Below are positions 1-6,549 of a stretch of DNA of 9,191 nucleotides, one piece after another. The notes below the pieces were generated by a model that saw nothing but the letters and a program-made list of their open reading frames with translations, was not told the DNA's origin and did no database searches. Position 1 is the first letter of the stretch, and each line of letters opens with the position of its first letter. Source of the DNA: Methanosarcina sp. (lineage in GTDB: Archaea > Halobacteriota > Methanosarcinia > Methanosarcinales > Methanosarcinaceae); contig DUIO01000180.1 in assembly GCA_013330315.1 (NCBI GenBank), positions 1 to 9,191 of the forward strand, written 5' to 3'. The position numbers and the translations under genes are program-made.

Positions 1-1224
1 GCCGCGCTAGTCTTATCCTGTGCAGGGAGCCTTATTGCCGGACTGCTCGTCTCCGTTTTATTAATAAATAGCGATTTCACTGCAGCCGGCTCCTGGGTGG
101 CTGGACTGACCATTGCAGCTGCAGGTTTTCTTTTTGCGGGAATCGGCTTATTGACGGCACAAATCTATGAAGACGCAGAAAGCGCTCGAAAAACTGTATT
201 TGCTTTAATTTTTGCCAGTTTTATTCCCATGGTATTAAATAATGTAGAAGGTGGAAATACCTCATGGGCATGGTTTGTGCCGCAATCATGGTTCCGCCTT
301 ACAGTTCCTTTTGGAGAGAATAACTTTTTACCGTTAATTATTTTTTCGGTATTTTCCACAATACCGGCTGGTTTGTCGTACGTTATATTGTCTCGCCGGG
401 ACCTGGGAGCAGGACTATTATATGCCAGACCAGGCCCAGCTGAAGCGTCATCCGGTTTGAGCAGCCCACTGGGGTTGGCCTGGAGGCAGCATAAAAGTAC
501 GTTAATGAGCTGGGCTCTAGGCATGATTTTCATTGGCGGTTCTCTGGGAATAATAACCCCAAACATAGCCGAGACAATAAGTTCCATGCTGGTAGAAATG
601 AGTGCCTGGGCAGCAACCATGGCAAGGCTGGGAAACAGGGAAGGTTTCATTGCAGTTTCAATTTATCTTCTGGGACTCATGGCAGGTACGTCCGTTTACG
701 GCATCATGACTGTAATGAAACTAAAAAAGGAAGAAACAGAACATTTTGCTGAAACAATATTGGCCAGACCTATCAGCCGGACCCGATGGATGAGCAGCTA
801 CTTAATTATGGCATTTGCGGGAAGTATTGTTATACTTTTTGCGCTTGGAATGGCTGCGGGACTGGGATGGAGTCTAGCCTCAGGCGATATGGCCCTGTTG
901 CCCCGTACCATGATAATGAGTCTTTCCAAAATCCCTCCTGCCTGGACAATTATTGGAATCTCCACAATGTTTTATGGGTGGTTGCCCCGCATATCATCTC
1001 TTTTAAGCTGGACTATACTGGGTTCGTTTATTGTTATAGAGATATTCTGGGAGGTTGGGCTTGTCAAATGGTCTGTGCTGCAAGCTACTCCATTTGCCTA
1101 TGCACATTACAGTATTCCGATCAATGAGCTGTCAATTTCTTCACTACTGATACTGATATTTTTGTCGGCAGTGTTTACCTGGATTGGTATAATAGGATTT
1201 AGACGCCGGGATATAGGAATATAA
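1..1224 (+). CDS. ABC-2 type exporter permease, COG3559-like (5' truncated by window edge)
   Basis: Membrane permease of an ABC exporter, probably paired with an ATPase encoded upstream of the window. The frame is open from base 1, so the gene starts outside; a GTG at 97 is only an internal Val codon inside a membrane segment. The visible 407 residues (numbered from base 1) contain repeated hydrophobic spans near 1-22, 33-55, 66-80, 110-130, 167-186, 215-238, 265-295, 315-355 and 378-400, joined by short charged loops. Family-like marks are the RRDLGAGLL segment (132-140) followed by a PGPA stretch, the EETEHFAETILARPISRTRW stretch (244-263) before a membrane span, and the C-terminal GFRRRDIGI. 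These match my knowledge of the 'polyketide antibiotic exporter' permeases (TnrB3/COG3559), usually around 530 residues, so roughly a quarter is missing. The transported substrate cannot be read from sequence. The stop is TAA. Confidence 0.82.
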   Translation, partial: AALVLSCAGSLIAGLLVSVLLINSDFTAAGSWVAGLTIAAAGFLFAGIGLLTAQIYEDAESARKTVFALIFASFIPMVLNNVEGGNTSWAWFVPQSWFRLTVPFGENNFLPLIIFSVFSTIPAGLSYVILSRRDLGAGLLYARPGPAEASSGLSSPLGLAWRQHKSTLMSWALGMIFIGGSLGIITPNIAETISSMLVEMSAWAATMARLGNREGFIAVSIYLLGLMAGTSVYGIMTVMKLKKEETEHFAETILARPISRTRWMSSYLIMAFAGSIVILFALGMAAGLGWSLASGDMALLPRTMIMSLSKIPPAWTIIGISTMFYGWLPRISSLLSWTILGSFIVIEIFWEVGLVKWSVLQATPFAYAHYSIPINELSISSLLILIFLSAVFTWIGIIGFRRRDIGI

Positions 1225-1257
1225 AAAATAGAATTAAAGATAAATGAGAATTTCAAC

Positions 1258-1295
1258 AAAAGCTGTAAAAACATCAAAAAGCTGTAAAAATATCA
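1258..1295. repeat. 19-bp tandem duplication
   Basis: Two adjacent 19-bp units, 1258-1276 and 1277-1295, differ at one position (C versus T). The unit begins AAAAGCTGTAAAAA, and a third partial copy (AAAAG) follows at 1296-1300. It lies between the permease stop and the 3' end of the minus-strand tRNA gene. On the minus strand each unit supplies runs of four or five T. Confidence 0.8.
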
Positions 1296-1301
1296 AAAAG
1301 A
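1258..1301 (-). terminator. Probable T-tract terminator region for tRNA-Arg
   Basis: Read on the minus strand, this stretch is 72 bases or more beyond the tRNA 3' end. It contains successive oligo-T runs (TTTTC, TTTTTGATATTTTTAC, TTTTTGATGTTTTTAC) made by the tandem repeat. Archaeal RNA polymerase terminates at oligo-T without needing a hairpin, so a T-cluster terminator is a reasonable reading. The role is inferred from position and composition only. Confidence 0.4.
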
Positions 1302-1373
1302 AAATTGGGATTCGGTCACAGAAAGTTGAGATTCAATTTCCGAAATTAATCAAAAGTAAGAATGTGAATAAAG

Positions 1374-1448
1374 CGGGCTCGAAGGGATTTGAACCCCCGA
1401 CGTCTGGGTTAGAAGCCCAGCGCTATATCCTGGCTAAGCCACGAGCCC
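1374..1448 (-). tRNA. tRNA-Arg (anticodon UCU)
   Basis: The minus strand folds into a complete 75-nt cloverleaf. The acceptor stem is GGGCTCG pairing CGAGCCC, with G as discriminator base. The D-arm has a GCTT/TAGC stem with one mismatch and a GG in the loop. The anticodon stem is CTGGG/CCCAG around the loop CTTCTAA, giving anticodon TCT, which reads AGA and AGG arginine codons. The T-arm is GGGGG-TTCAAAT-CCCTT with two G-T wobbles. No intron is visible, and CCA is not encoded (the minus strand continues CTT), so it must be added enzymatically. AGA/AGG codons are frequent in the neighbouring genes. A translated plus-strand frame across this gene gives the familiar tRNA-antisense pattern SKGFEPPTSGLEAQRYI and is not a protein. 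Confidence 0.97.
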
Positions 1449-1488
1449 TGATTGCTTATTTTACTGCGGAATACGAAATGCCCCTTTT

Positions 1489-1498
1489 AAGATAAAAG
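1489..1498 (-). promoter_or_regulatory. Candidate TATA box of tRNA-Arg
   Basis: On the minus strand the sequence CTTTTATCTT is centred about 46 bp upstream of the mature tRNA 5' end. With the usual archaeal spacing of about 25 bp this would start transcription near 1467 and leave a leader of about 19 nt for RNase P to remove. The match to a consensus TATA box is only fair. Confidence 0.4.
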
Positions 1499-1553
1499 CT
1501 TTTTGCATGAACATCGCAATTTGGGCAGTACAAAATCTTAAAATATTTATGTG

Positions 1554-1576
1554 GAAGCGGAATTGTAATATATATT
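1554..1576 (+). promoter_or_regulatory. Candidate BRE/TATA promoter of ilvE
   Basis: AATATATATT at 1567-1576 is a good archaeal TATA box, preceded by the purine-rich AAGCGGAA (1554-1561) as a possible BRE. Initiation about 25 bp downstream would fall near 1598-1602, directly before the leader hairpin. A weaker alternative TATA (AAATATTTATG) lies near 1541-1551. Confidence 0.55.
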
Positions 1577-1605
1577 CAGTATCTACCCACTTTACTTGGA
1601 GTGTT

Positions 1606-1657
1606 TCTTAAGGACCTCAGAATGACAACTCTTCCCGAGTTCTGAGTTCCTTTAAGA
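1606..1657 (+). promoter_or_regulatory. Structured leader hairpin upstream of ilvE
   Basis: CTTAAGGACCTCAGAA (1607-1622) pairs with TTCTGAGTTCCTTTAAG (1640-1656), giving about 15 base pairs with one mismatch (C1615/T1647) and one bulged T (1653). Inside it a second perfect stem, AACTC (1627-1631) with GAGTT (1637-1641), has loop TTCCC and competes for the two Ts at 1640-1641. It sits at the predicted transcript 5' end, about 140 nt before the ilvE start. There is no T-run immediately after it, so it does not look like a simple terminator. A regulatory leader is my inference. Confidence 0.5.
1622..1645 (+). other. Possible 7-residue upstream ORF in the ilvE leader
   Basis: ATG at 1622 opens the frame MTTLPEF followed by TGA. 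AAGGA at 1610-1614 lies seven bases upstream as a plausible ribosome-binding site, and both lie in the arms of the leader hairpin. Short frames arise by chance, and leader-peptide attenuation is not well established in archaea, so this is tentative. Confidence 0.18.
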
Positions 1658-1797
1658 TCTTCGTATGGGACGTACTTACTGCTAAAAGAGTGAAAAAGTT
1701 AAATGGGCTATTGGCTTGTAGATAAAGGACTGGACAGGATTGAAAGCTCCGGTTAAGTACCCTATAGGCAATAAAAACTGAAAAGGATGATTTGCAA

Positions 1798-2676
1798 ATG
1801 AGTGAGTTACTGATTTATTTAGATGGGAAATTTGTCCCCAAGACCGAGGCCAAAGTTTCGGTTTACGACCACGGCTTCCTATATGGAGATGGTGTGTTCG
1901 AAGGTATAAGGGCATATAACGGACATGTTTTTAAGTTAAAAGAGCATGTTGACAGGCTTTATGACTCGGCAAAAGCAATTGCAATGGACATACCCATTAC
2001 AAAGGAAGAAATGGCCGAAATAATCCTTGAGACTCTCAGGAAAAACAACCTCAAAGATGCTTACATCCGCCCTATTGTCTCAAGAGGAATCGGCGACCTC
2101 GGACTTGACCCCCGCAAGTGTGAAAAGCCAAGCATCATTGTTATTGCCCAGGGCTGGGGAGCTATGTACGGTGATCTCTATGAAGTCGGGCTAACAGGAG
2201 TCAGCGTCTGTGTCCGCAGGAATGCCCCCGATGCCCTGTCCCCAAATATCAAGTCCCTGAATTACCTGAACAATATCCTCGCAAAAATAGAAGCAAATGA
2301 GAAAGGAGGAGACGAAGCTATCTTCCTTGACCAGAACGGCTTTGTGTGCGAAGGCTCCGGAGACAATATATTCATTGTCAAAAATGATAAGGTCTTTACA
2401 CCCTACACAATAAGCAACCTGAAAGGGATCACAAGAGCAACAGCCATTGAGCTTCTGGACGAGATGGGTTACAAAGTTATCGAATCAAACCTTGGCCTCT
2501 TTGATCTTTACACTGCAGACGAAATCTTCGTTACCGGAACAGCAGCCGAATCCGCCCCCGTTACCAGGCTTGACGGAAGAGTCATAGGTACAGGCAAACC
2601 CGGGCCCCTGACAATGAAGATGGTCGAAGCTTTCGACAGAATCACCCGGAGCACTGGCACCCCCATTTATAAATAA
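1798..2676 (+). CDS. ilvE: Branched-chain amino-acid aminotransferase (class IV, PLP-dependent)
   Basis: Cytosolic PLP enzyme transferring the amino group between glutamate and the branched-chain 2-oxo acids, the last step of Val, Leu and Ile synthesis. The 292 residues match the usual size of the fold-type IV family (about 290-310). Recognisable segments are [18 protein letters not shown] (23-40), the substrate-side YIRP (89-92), the PLP Schiff-base lysine K152 in [13 protein letters not shown] (151-163), the class IV signature with E185 in [11 protein letters not shown] (184-194), the phosphate-binding region [16 protein letters not shown] (205-220), and TGTAAESAP (246-254). I chose ATG 1798 over a TTG two codons upstream because AAGGATGA (1783-1790) sits seven bases before it. 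D-amino-acid aminotransferase or aminodeoxychorismate lyase are related alternatives, but the IKSLNYL and GTAAE motifs favour IlvE. It appears monocistronic, with a long structured leader. Confidence 0.95.
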   Translation: MSELLIYLDGKFVPKTEAKVSVYDHGFLYGDGVFEGIRAYNGHVFKLKEHVDRLYDSAKAIAMDIPITKEEMAEIILETLRKNNLKDAYIRPIVSRGIGDLGLDPRKCEKPSIIVIAQGWGAMYGDLYEVGLTGVSVCVRRNAPDALSPNIKSLNYLNNILAKIEANEKGGDEAIFLDQNGFVCEGSGDNIFIVKNDKVFTPYTISNLKGITRATAIELLDEMGYKVIESNLGLFDLYTADEIFVTGTAAESAPVTRLDGRVIGTGKPGPLTMKMVEAFDRITRSTGTPIYK

Positions 2677-2727
2677 AAAACTGGCTTGATAAAAGAGGCC
2701 TGGCCAGGAAAATAAAAAACAAAAAAT

Positions 2728-2756
2728 GCGGGATTTTCCCGCCACAAACCTTTTTT
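2728..2756 (+). terminator. Hairpin plus T-run terminator after ilvE
   Basis: GCGGGA (2728-2733) and TCCCGC (2737-2742) form a perfect 6-bp stem with a 3-nt loop, followed after eight bases by T6 at 2751-2756. It lies 51 bases past the ilvE stop, so it probably ends that transcript. Confidence 0.65.
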
Positions 2757-2790
2757 CGATCCGAATCTTTCTTAACTAACCATTTTAGCT

Positions 2791-2818
2791 AATACCCGTT
2801 TTAGTTGCTGGTATTTTT
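2791..2818 (+). terminator. Second hairpin plus T-run after ilvE
   Basis: AATACC (2791-2796) pairs with GGTATT (2810-2815), and the T-run continues to 2818. Another T6 follows near 2824-2829. It is probably a back-up terminator, insulating moeA from ilvE. Confidence 0.45.
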
Positions 2819-2963
2819 CGGAGTTTTTTGATTTGAGAGATATTTTTACTGAACTCCATACTTTACCGATGCCCTGAGCCATTTTTTCCAATCAAAGCCG
2901 TATATCTTTTTCCTGCAGGTTCCGGCATATTCTGGTTTCAAGAGAAGTTGCAGATGCAAGAAC

Positions 2964-2978
2964 GGATTGATATATATT
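2964..2978 (+). promoter_or_regulatory. Candidate BRE/TATA promoter of moeA
   Basis: GATATATATT (2969-2978) is a strong archaeal TATA box with purine-containing CGGAT immediately upstream. Initiation near 3000-3003 would give a leader of about 35 nt to the moeA start, a normal arrangement. Confidence 0.6.
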
Positions 2979-3034
2979 GGGAAACGCTATTAAGGTAAAA
3001 AATCCATCTGAAAACCGATAAGACTGAGGGTTTG

Positions 3035-4981
3035 ATGCTGATGAAACGTAAAGAATTTCGGGAACTTGTCTCTGTAGGGGAAGCACGAAGAATAATAAAC
3101 AGCCTTCATGTTCTTCCGGAAAAGGAAAGCCTAGCTCTTGAAAATGCATACGGAAAAATCTTTGCAGAAGACATAATTACTGAAATTAATGTCCCGCCTT
3201 TTCCCAGAGCTGTTATGGACGGCTATGCTGTCAGGGCAGAAAATACATATAACAGCACTGAAACAGAACCTGTGAAATTAAAGCTCCTTGGGAATATCCC
3301 TGCCGGCTCAGATTCAAAATTTACGGTTTCGACAGGTGAAGCTGTGGAGATCGCAACAGGGGCCCCAATTCCCGAAGGTGCTGACGCAGTGGTTATGGTC
3401 GAATATACCTCTGAAGAGAAGGGAATTGCATCTGTTTTCAGACCTGTAACAGTGGGTGAAAATATAATGAAAGCAGGCTCCGATATTTTAAAAGGGGAAA
3501 GAGTACTGCGCAGGGGAAGAAAAATCGGTACAAGAGAAATAGGAGTTCTGGCTTCCATAGGGAAAAAAGAAGTTTCCGTACTCAGGCTGCCCGTAGGGAT
3601 AATTTCTACTGGGGACGAGCTTGTCAGTCCCGGAGAAAAATTGATTCATGGAAAAGTATATGACGCAAATTCCTATACGCTGTATGCAGGGGTTCAGGAA
3701 TGCGGGGCTCTCCCTCTACTTTACGGAATTGTGAAAGATGATGAGAGGGTGATGAGAAAAGCACTTGAAACTGCAGTTTCTGAATGTGCCCTTATCCTGA
3801 CTTCAGGCAGCACATCCTCCGGGGCAGGGGATGTAATGTACAGGCTAATAGACGAGGCAGGAGAGACTCTTGCCCACGGGATTAACATAAAACCCGGAAA
3901 ACCTGTTGTTATCGGCATCATAAGAGGCACACCCGTCATAGGGCTGCCCGGAAACCCTACATCTGCTCTGATGATTTTCAATGAATTTGTAGCTCCGCTC
4001 CTGAGAAAATCTATTGGGACAGAGTCAGGAGTTAGAAAAATAGAAAAAGGAATTATGGGTACGGACCTGCGCTCCGAAGGAAGACAGCAGCTCCTTCCTG
4101 TAGGAATGGTAAGAGGCAAAGCTTATCCTGCAGACCGGGGTTCGGGAGCCATAACCTCCCTTTCAGGAGCAGACGGTTTTATAGAAATTCCGCCGGAAAC
4201 TGAATTTATAGAATCAGGAACTCAGGTGGAAGTGACCCTTTTCGGAGAAGTTGAAAAGCCGGACCTTCTTATAGCAGGCGGCTTCTGTCCCGGACTTGAT
4301 ATTCTGGAGGACCTCAGCGGGCTTCGGTTCAGGACGCTTTATACCGGCTCAAGCGGCGGCTTCAGTGCAATTGCTGCAGGTACGGCTGATATTGCAGGTG
4401 TGAATATACCCTCAAAGCCAGAAAGGCAACATGGTACCCTGCCAAATCAAATTCAGTACAATATCCCGACAATAAAGAGCATGGAGCTTTCAGGCACTGT
4501 GCTTGTCAAAGGATACAGGCGAGAAGTCGGGCTCATTGTCAGGCAGGACAGCGAAATTTCCGGACTTGAAAATCTGCCCGGAAGACGCCTGATTAATCGG
4601 AATATCGGTTCAGGCACAAGGGCCCTCCTTGAGCTGAAAATTGCAGAGATTGCGGCTGAAAAAGGAATTAGCAAAAAGGAATTTACCGATTCGGTTCCCG
4701 GATATGCATCCGGGGCAAAATCGGAAGTTGCAGTCTACGAGGCTGTTCTTTCAGGAAAGGCTGACGCCGGAATCGGTTTAAAGAATTGTGCGGAAAAAAA
4801 CAGCGGCCTGAAATTCATAAAATTCGCAGAAGAGGAATATGATTTTCTTATTAGAAAAGAAGTCCTCGATACTTCTGAAGTCAAAAAATTTCTTCAGGCA
4901 CTTGGCTCCGCAGAATTCGCTTCAAAACTTCCTGCAGGACTGAAGGTGTATGAAAGGACCGGAGAGATAATTACATTTTAA
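3035..4981 (+). CDS. moeA: Molybdopterin molybdenumtransferase MoeA fused to PBP-like domain
   Basis: Inserts molybdenum (or tungsten) into adenylylated molybdopterin, the last step of basic molybdenum-cofactor synthesis. In methanogens the cofactor serves formylmethanofuran dehydrogenase. Residues 1-405 are a full-length MoeA: MDGYA with D62 (60-65), IATGAPIPEGADAVV (106-120), STGDELVSPGE (191-201), the MoCF-binding stretch LTSGSTSSGAGD with D266 (255-266), KPGKPVVIG (287-295) and GLPGNPTSA (303-311). Residues about 408-648 form a periplasmic-binding-protein-like domain with TGSSGGFSAIAAGTADIAGV (437-456), RNIGSGTRALLE (522-533) and a SGKADAGIGLK segment (573-583). It has no signal peptide, so it should be cytosolic. 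MoeA-PBP fusions are known in archaea; binding of molybdate or tungstate by the second domain is plausible but unproven. GAGGG (3026-3030) supports ATG 3035; ATG 3041 is an alternative start, and TTG 3032 is unlikely. Confidence 0.93.
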   Translation: MLMKRKEFRELVSVGEARRIINSLHVLPEKESLALENAYGKIFAEDIITEINVPPFPRAVMDGYAVRAENTYNSTETEPVKLKLLGNIPAGSDSKFTVSTGEAVEIATGAPIPEGADAVVMVEYTSEEKGIASVFRPVTVGENIMKAGSDILKGERVLRRGRKIGTREIGVLASIGKKEVSVLRLPVGIISTGDELVSPGEKLIHGKVYDANSYTLYAGVQECGALPLLYGIVKDDERVMRKALETAVSECALILTSGSTSSGAGDVMYRLIDEAGETLAHGINIKPGKPVVIGIIRGTPVIGLPGNPTSALMIFNEFVAPLLRKSIGTESGVRKIEKGIMGTDLRSEGRQQLLPVGMVRGKAYPADRGSGAITSLSGADGFIEIPPETEFIESGTQVEVTLFGEVEKPDLLIAGGFCPGLDILEDLSGLRFRTLYTGSSGGFSAIAAGTADIAGVNIPSKPERQHGTLPNQIQYNIPTIKSMELSGTVLVKGYRREVGLIVRQDSEISGLENLPGRRLINRNIGSGTRALLELKIAEIAAEKGISKKEFTDSVPGYASGAKSEVAVYEAVLSGKADAGIGLKNCAEKNSGLKFIKFAEEEYDFLIRKEVLDTSEVKKFLQALGSAEFASKLPAGLKVYERTGEIITF

Positions 4982-5069
4982 CGGCGCCTGCTATTAATAA
5001 TTGGTAGACAACTTATATCAATAAGGTTTAAATATTATTATACTTATTAAGTGATATAAATTAGAAATA

Positions 5070-5135
5070 TATATCAGATTTACTCCAGAATGAGATCAGA
5101 TATATTTCAAATTTATATTAGGTCTATTCCAGAAT
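5070..5135 (+). repeat. Degenerate 22-bp direct repeat, period 44
   Basis: Positions 5070-5091 and 5114-5135 share 18 of 22 bases, and all four differences are transitions. The common core is TCCAGAAT, followed a few bases later by GATCA in both copies. The function is unknown. It could be a duplicated regulatory site or a decayed repeat. Confidence 0.5.
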
Positions 5136-5295
5136 CTTGATCAAACAGTAAATTAAACCCTGAGACAGCTCAATAATTTAGAATTCTCAGATCAAGCAAT
5201 AAAGGATCAAGAAATAAAATTATTTCATGCAAAGAGATTATAGTGAAAATTAACTCAACCAGTAAAAACCATTTAGGGAAATAAATCTATTCCAT

Positions 5296-5308
5296 AGGTA
5301 TATATATT
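5296..5308 (+). promoter_or_regulatory. Candidate promoter upstream of the GTPase gene
   Basis: TATATATATT (5299-5308) is the best TATA box in the spacer. Initiation near 5325-5330 would give a leader of about 120 nt that includes the terminator-like hairpin at 5374-5401. Alternative TATA-like sites are CATATAAAG (5337-5345) and GGTTTATAG (5366-5374). If the last one is the real promoter, transcription would start beyond most of the hairpin. Confidence 0.45.
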
Positions 5309-5359
5309 GCATCCAACTATTCAGGATAAAATATCCATATAAAGGATCTGTTTTGGATC

Positions 5360-5401
5360 AAAAAAGGTTTATAGAGACCGTTTGGGTGCGGTTTCTTTTT
5401 T
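5360..5401 (+). terminator. Terminator-like A-tract / hairpin / T6 in the GTPase leader
   Basis: GAGACCG (5374-5380) pairs with CGGTTTC (5389-5395), seven pairs including one G-T, around the loop TTTGGGTG. It is followed directly by T6 (5396-5401). An upstream AAAAAAG (5360-5366) is the exact complement of CTTTTTT (5395-5401), giving the symmetrical A-tract/hairpin/T-tract look of an intrinsic terminator. It ends 49 bases before the GTPase ATG and about 400 bases after moeA, which is an odd place for a plain moeA terminator. Confidence 0.5.
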
Positions 5402-5450
5402 AGAGAACTATGAAAATCATTTCTTCAGTCCCGAAATCGGCAGGTTCCAG

Positions 5451-6545
5451 ATGAGCAGCATACAGGAGCAAATACAGGAAGTAGAAGAAGAAATCCGAAA
5501 GACCCAGTACAACAAGGCAACTTCTCACCACATAGGCAGGCTGAAAGCTAAAATAGCCCGCATGAGGGATGAAATTGAGAAGAAAGCCTCCTCGAAGGGT
5601 GGAGGAGAAGGTTACTCGGTCAAGAAATCAGGAGACGGTACTGTTACTCTAGTGGGTTTCCCATCTGTGGGAAAATCCACGCTTCTGAACAAAGTTACAG
5701 GCGCAAAATCAGAAGTAGGAGCGTACGAGTTTACCACACTTACAGTTGTACCCGGAGTACTTGAGCATAAGGGCGCAACAATTCAGTTCCTTGACGTACC
5801 AGGGCTCGTAAAAGGCGCATCTTCAGGAAGAGGACGCGGAAAAGAGGTCATATCTGTTATCCGCAACTCTGATATGGTCATTTTCTTGCTTGACGTTTTT
5901 CAGCCAAAGCACTATGAAGTGCTTATGGACGAACTTTACCAGGCAGGGATCCGCGTAGACGAAGTCCCACCTGACGTTACTATCAAGAGAAAGGACAGGG
6001 GCGGAATTGAAATAAATTCAACCGTTGACCTCGACCTTGATGAAGAGACAATTAAAGCAGTTCTGGATGAATACAAAATCCACAATGCCCATGTCCTGAT
6101 AAGAGAGAATATCACTGTAGACCAGCTTATCGATGTAGTCCTGGGCAACCGGAGTTATGTCCGTTCTTTGATTGTGGTCAACAAAGTGGACCTTGCGTAT
6201 CCTCAGTTAATAGAAGAATGCCGGCAACTTTATCCAGACTCGATTTTTATCTCAGCCCATGAAGGTATTAATATCGAGACTCTCAAAGACTCTATTTACG
6301 ACTGCCTGGGCTTTATTCGAGTCTACCTCAAACCCCAGGGACAGCCAGCAGATATGGAAGAGCCGCTTATAGTTATGGGCGGCACGAACATAGGACAGAT
6401 ATGTGACCGTTTACACCGTGATTTCCGCAGGAAATTCCGCTATGCCCATGTCTGGGGCCCGTCCGCAAAACACCCCGGGCAGAGAGTAGGGCTTGAGCAC
6501 GTCATGGAAGACGAAGATATCCTTACAATAATTATCCAGAAGTAA
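5451..6545 (+). CDS. DRG/Obg-family GTP-binding protein with TGS domain
   Basis: Archaeal member of the developmentally-regulated-GTPase (DRG) branch of the Obg-HflX superfamily, cytosolic. Related proteins associate with ribosomes in translation. The 364 residues are the normal DRG length. The N-terminal helical region (about 1-48, charged, heptad-like) is followed by the G domain: G1 GFPSVGKST (69-77), G2 threonines at 95-96 in EFTTLTVVPG, G3 LDVPGLVKGA (114-123), G4 NKVD (244-247) and a G5-like SAHEG (268-272). The segment at roughly 148-235 is the DRG insert typical of this family. A TGS domain occupies about 288-364 and ends in EDILTIIIQK. I chose ATG 5451, with AGGTT about five bases upstream. 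The frame stays open back to a TTG at 5382, but that would start inside the terminator-like hairpin and the extra 23 residues look non-coding. The gene is convergent with the next one. Confidence 0.93.
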   Translation: MSSIQEQIQEVEEEIRKTQYNKATSHHIGRLKAKIARMRDEIEKKASSKGGGEGYSVKKSGDGTVTLVGFPSVGKSTLLNKVTGAKSEVGAYEFTTLTVVPGVLEHKGATIQFLDVPGLVKGASSGRGRGKEVISVIRNSDMVIFLLDVFQPKHYEVLMDELYQAGIRVDEVPPDVTIKRKDRGGIEINSTVDLDLDEETIKAVLDEYKIHNAHVLIRENITVDQLIDVVLGNRSYVRSLIVVNKVDLAYPQLIEECRQLYPDSIFISAHEGINIETLKDSIYDCLGFIRVYLKPQGQPADMEEPLIVMGGTNIGQICDRLHRDFRRKFRYAHVWGPSAKHPGQRVGLEHVMEDEDILTIIIQK

Positions 6546-6549
6546 ATTA

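Larger units (their letters stand above)
1449..1797. other. 349-bp divergent spacer between tRNA-Arg and ilvE
   Basis: No protein gene is supported here. The left part holds the tRNA promoter on the minus strand. The middle (about 1540-1580) is AT-rich with TATA-like stretches. The part from about 1600 to 1797 is predicted to be transcribed as the ilvE leader, roughly 200 nt. It contains a large hairpin (1606-1657) and a possible long-range pairing of GTACTTA (1672-1678) with TAAGTAC (1754-1760). Such a long leader is unusual compared with the roughly 35-nt leader inferred for moeA in the same window. Confidence 0.6.
2677..3034. other. 358-bp spacer between ilvE and moeA
   Basis: The first half holds the ilvE transcript end: a perfect 10-bp palindrome CCTGGCCAGG (2699-2708), two hairpins with T-tracts (2728-2756 and 2791-2818), and further T-runs near 2824-2829. 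The second half holds the moeA promoter near 2970. An 85-codon minus-strand frame overlaps the promoter and the moeA start and shows no recognisable protein features. I see no gene here. Confidence 0.6.
4982..5450. other. 469-bp AT-rich spacer before the GTPase gene
   Basis: No open frame here looks like a protein. The spacer holds a ~22-bp direct repeat (5070-5091 and 5114-5135), an inverted repeat TGATATA/TATATCA (5052-5058 and 5070-5076), several GATCA-containing words (near 5095, 5139, 5191 and 5207), a strong TATA box (5299-5308), a small GGATA-AAA-TATCC hairpin (5324-5336) and a terminator-like element (5360-5401). The combination of a promoter and a terminator about 70 bases apart could frame a small RNA or a regulated leader. 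There is no clear T-rich terminator directly after moeA. Confidence 0.5.

Noticed and set aside
165..650. 161-codon minus-strand frame opposite the permease
   Set aside because: It lies opposite a strongly family-like membrane protein. Its composition is that of an antisense frame, and no motif is visible.
1244..1495. Plus-strand 83-codon open frame across the tRNA region
   Set aside because: Its middle is the antisense translation of tRNA-Arg (the SKGFEPPTSGLEAQRYI pattern), a well-known annotation artefact.
1600..1797. A known riboswitch or T-box in the ilvE leader
   Set aside because: I could not recognise any conserved riboswitch or T-box core sequence. Only the generic hairpins are supported.
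5382..5450. N-terminal extension of the GTPase from TTG 5382
   Set aside because: The TTG lies in the loop of a terminator-like hairpin with no ribosome-binding site, and ATG 5451 gives the normal DRG N-terminus.
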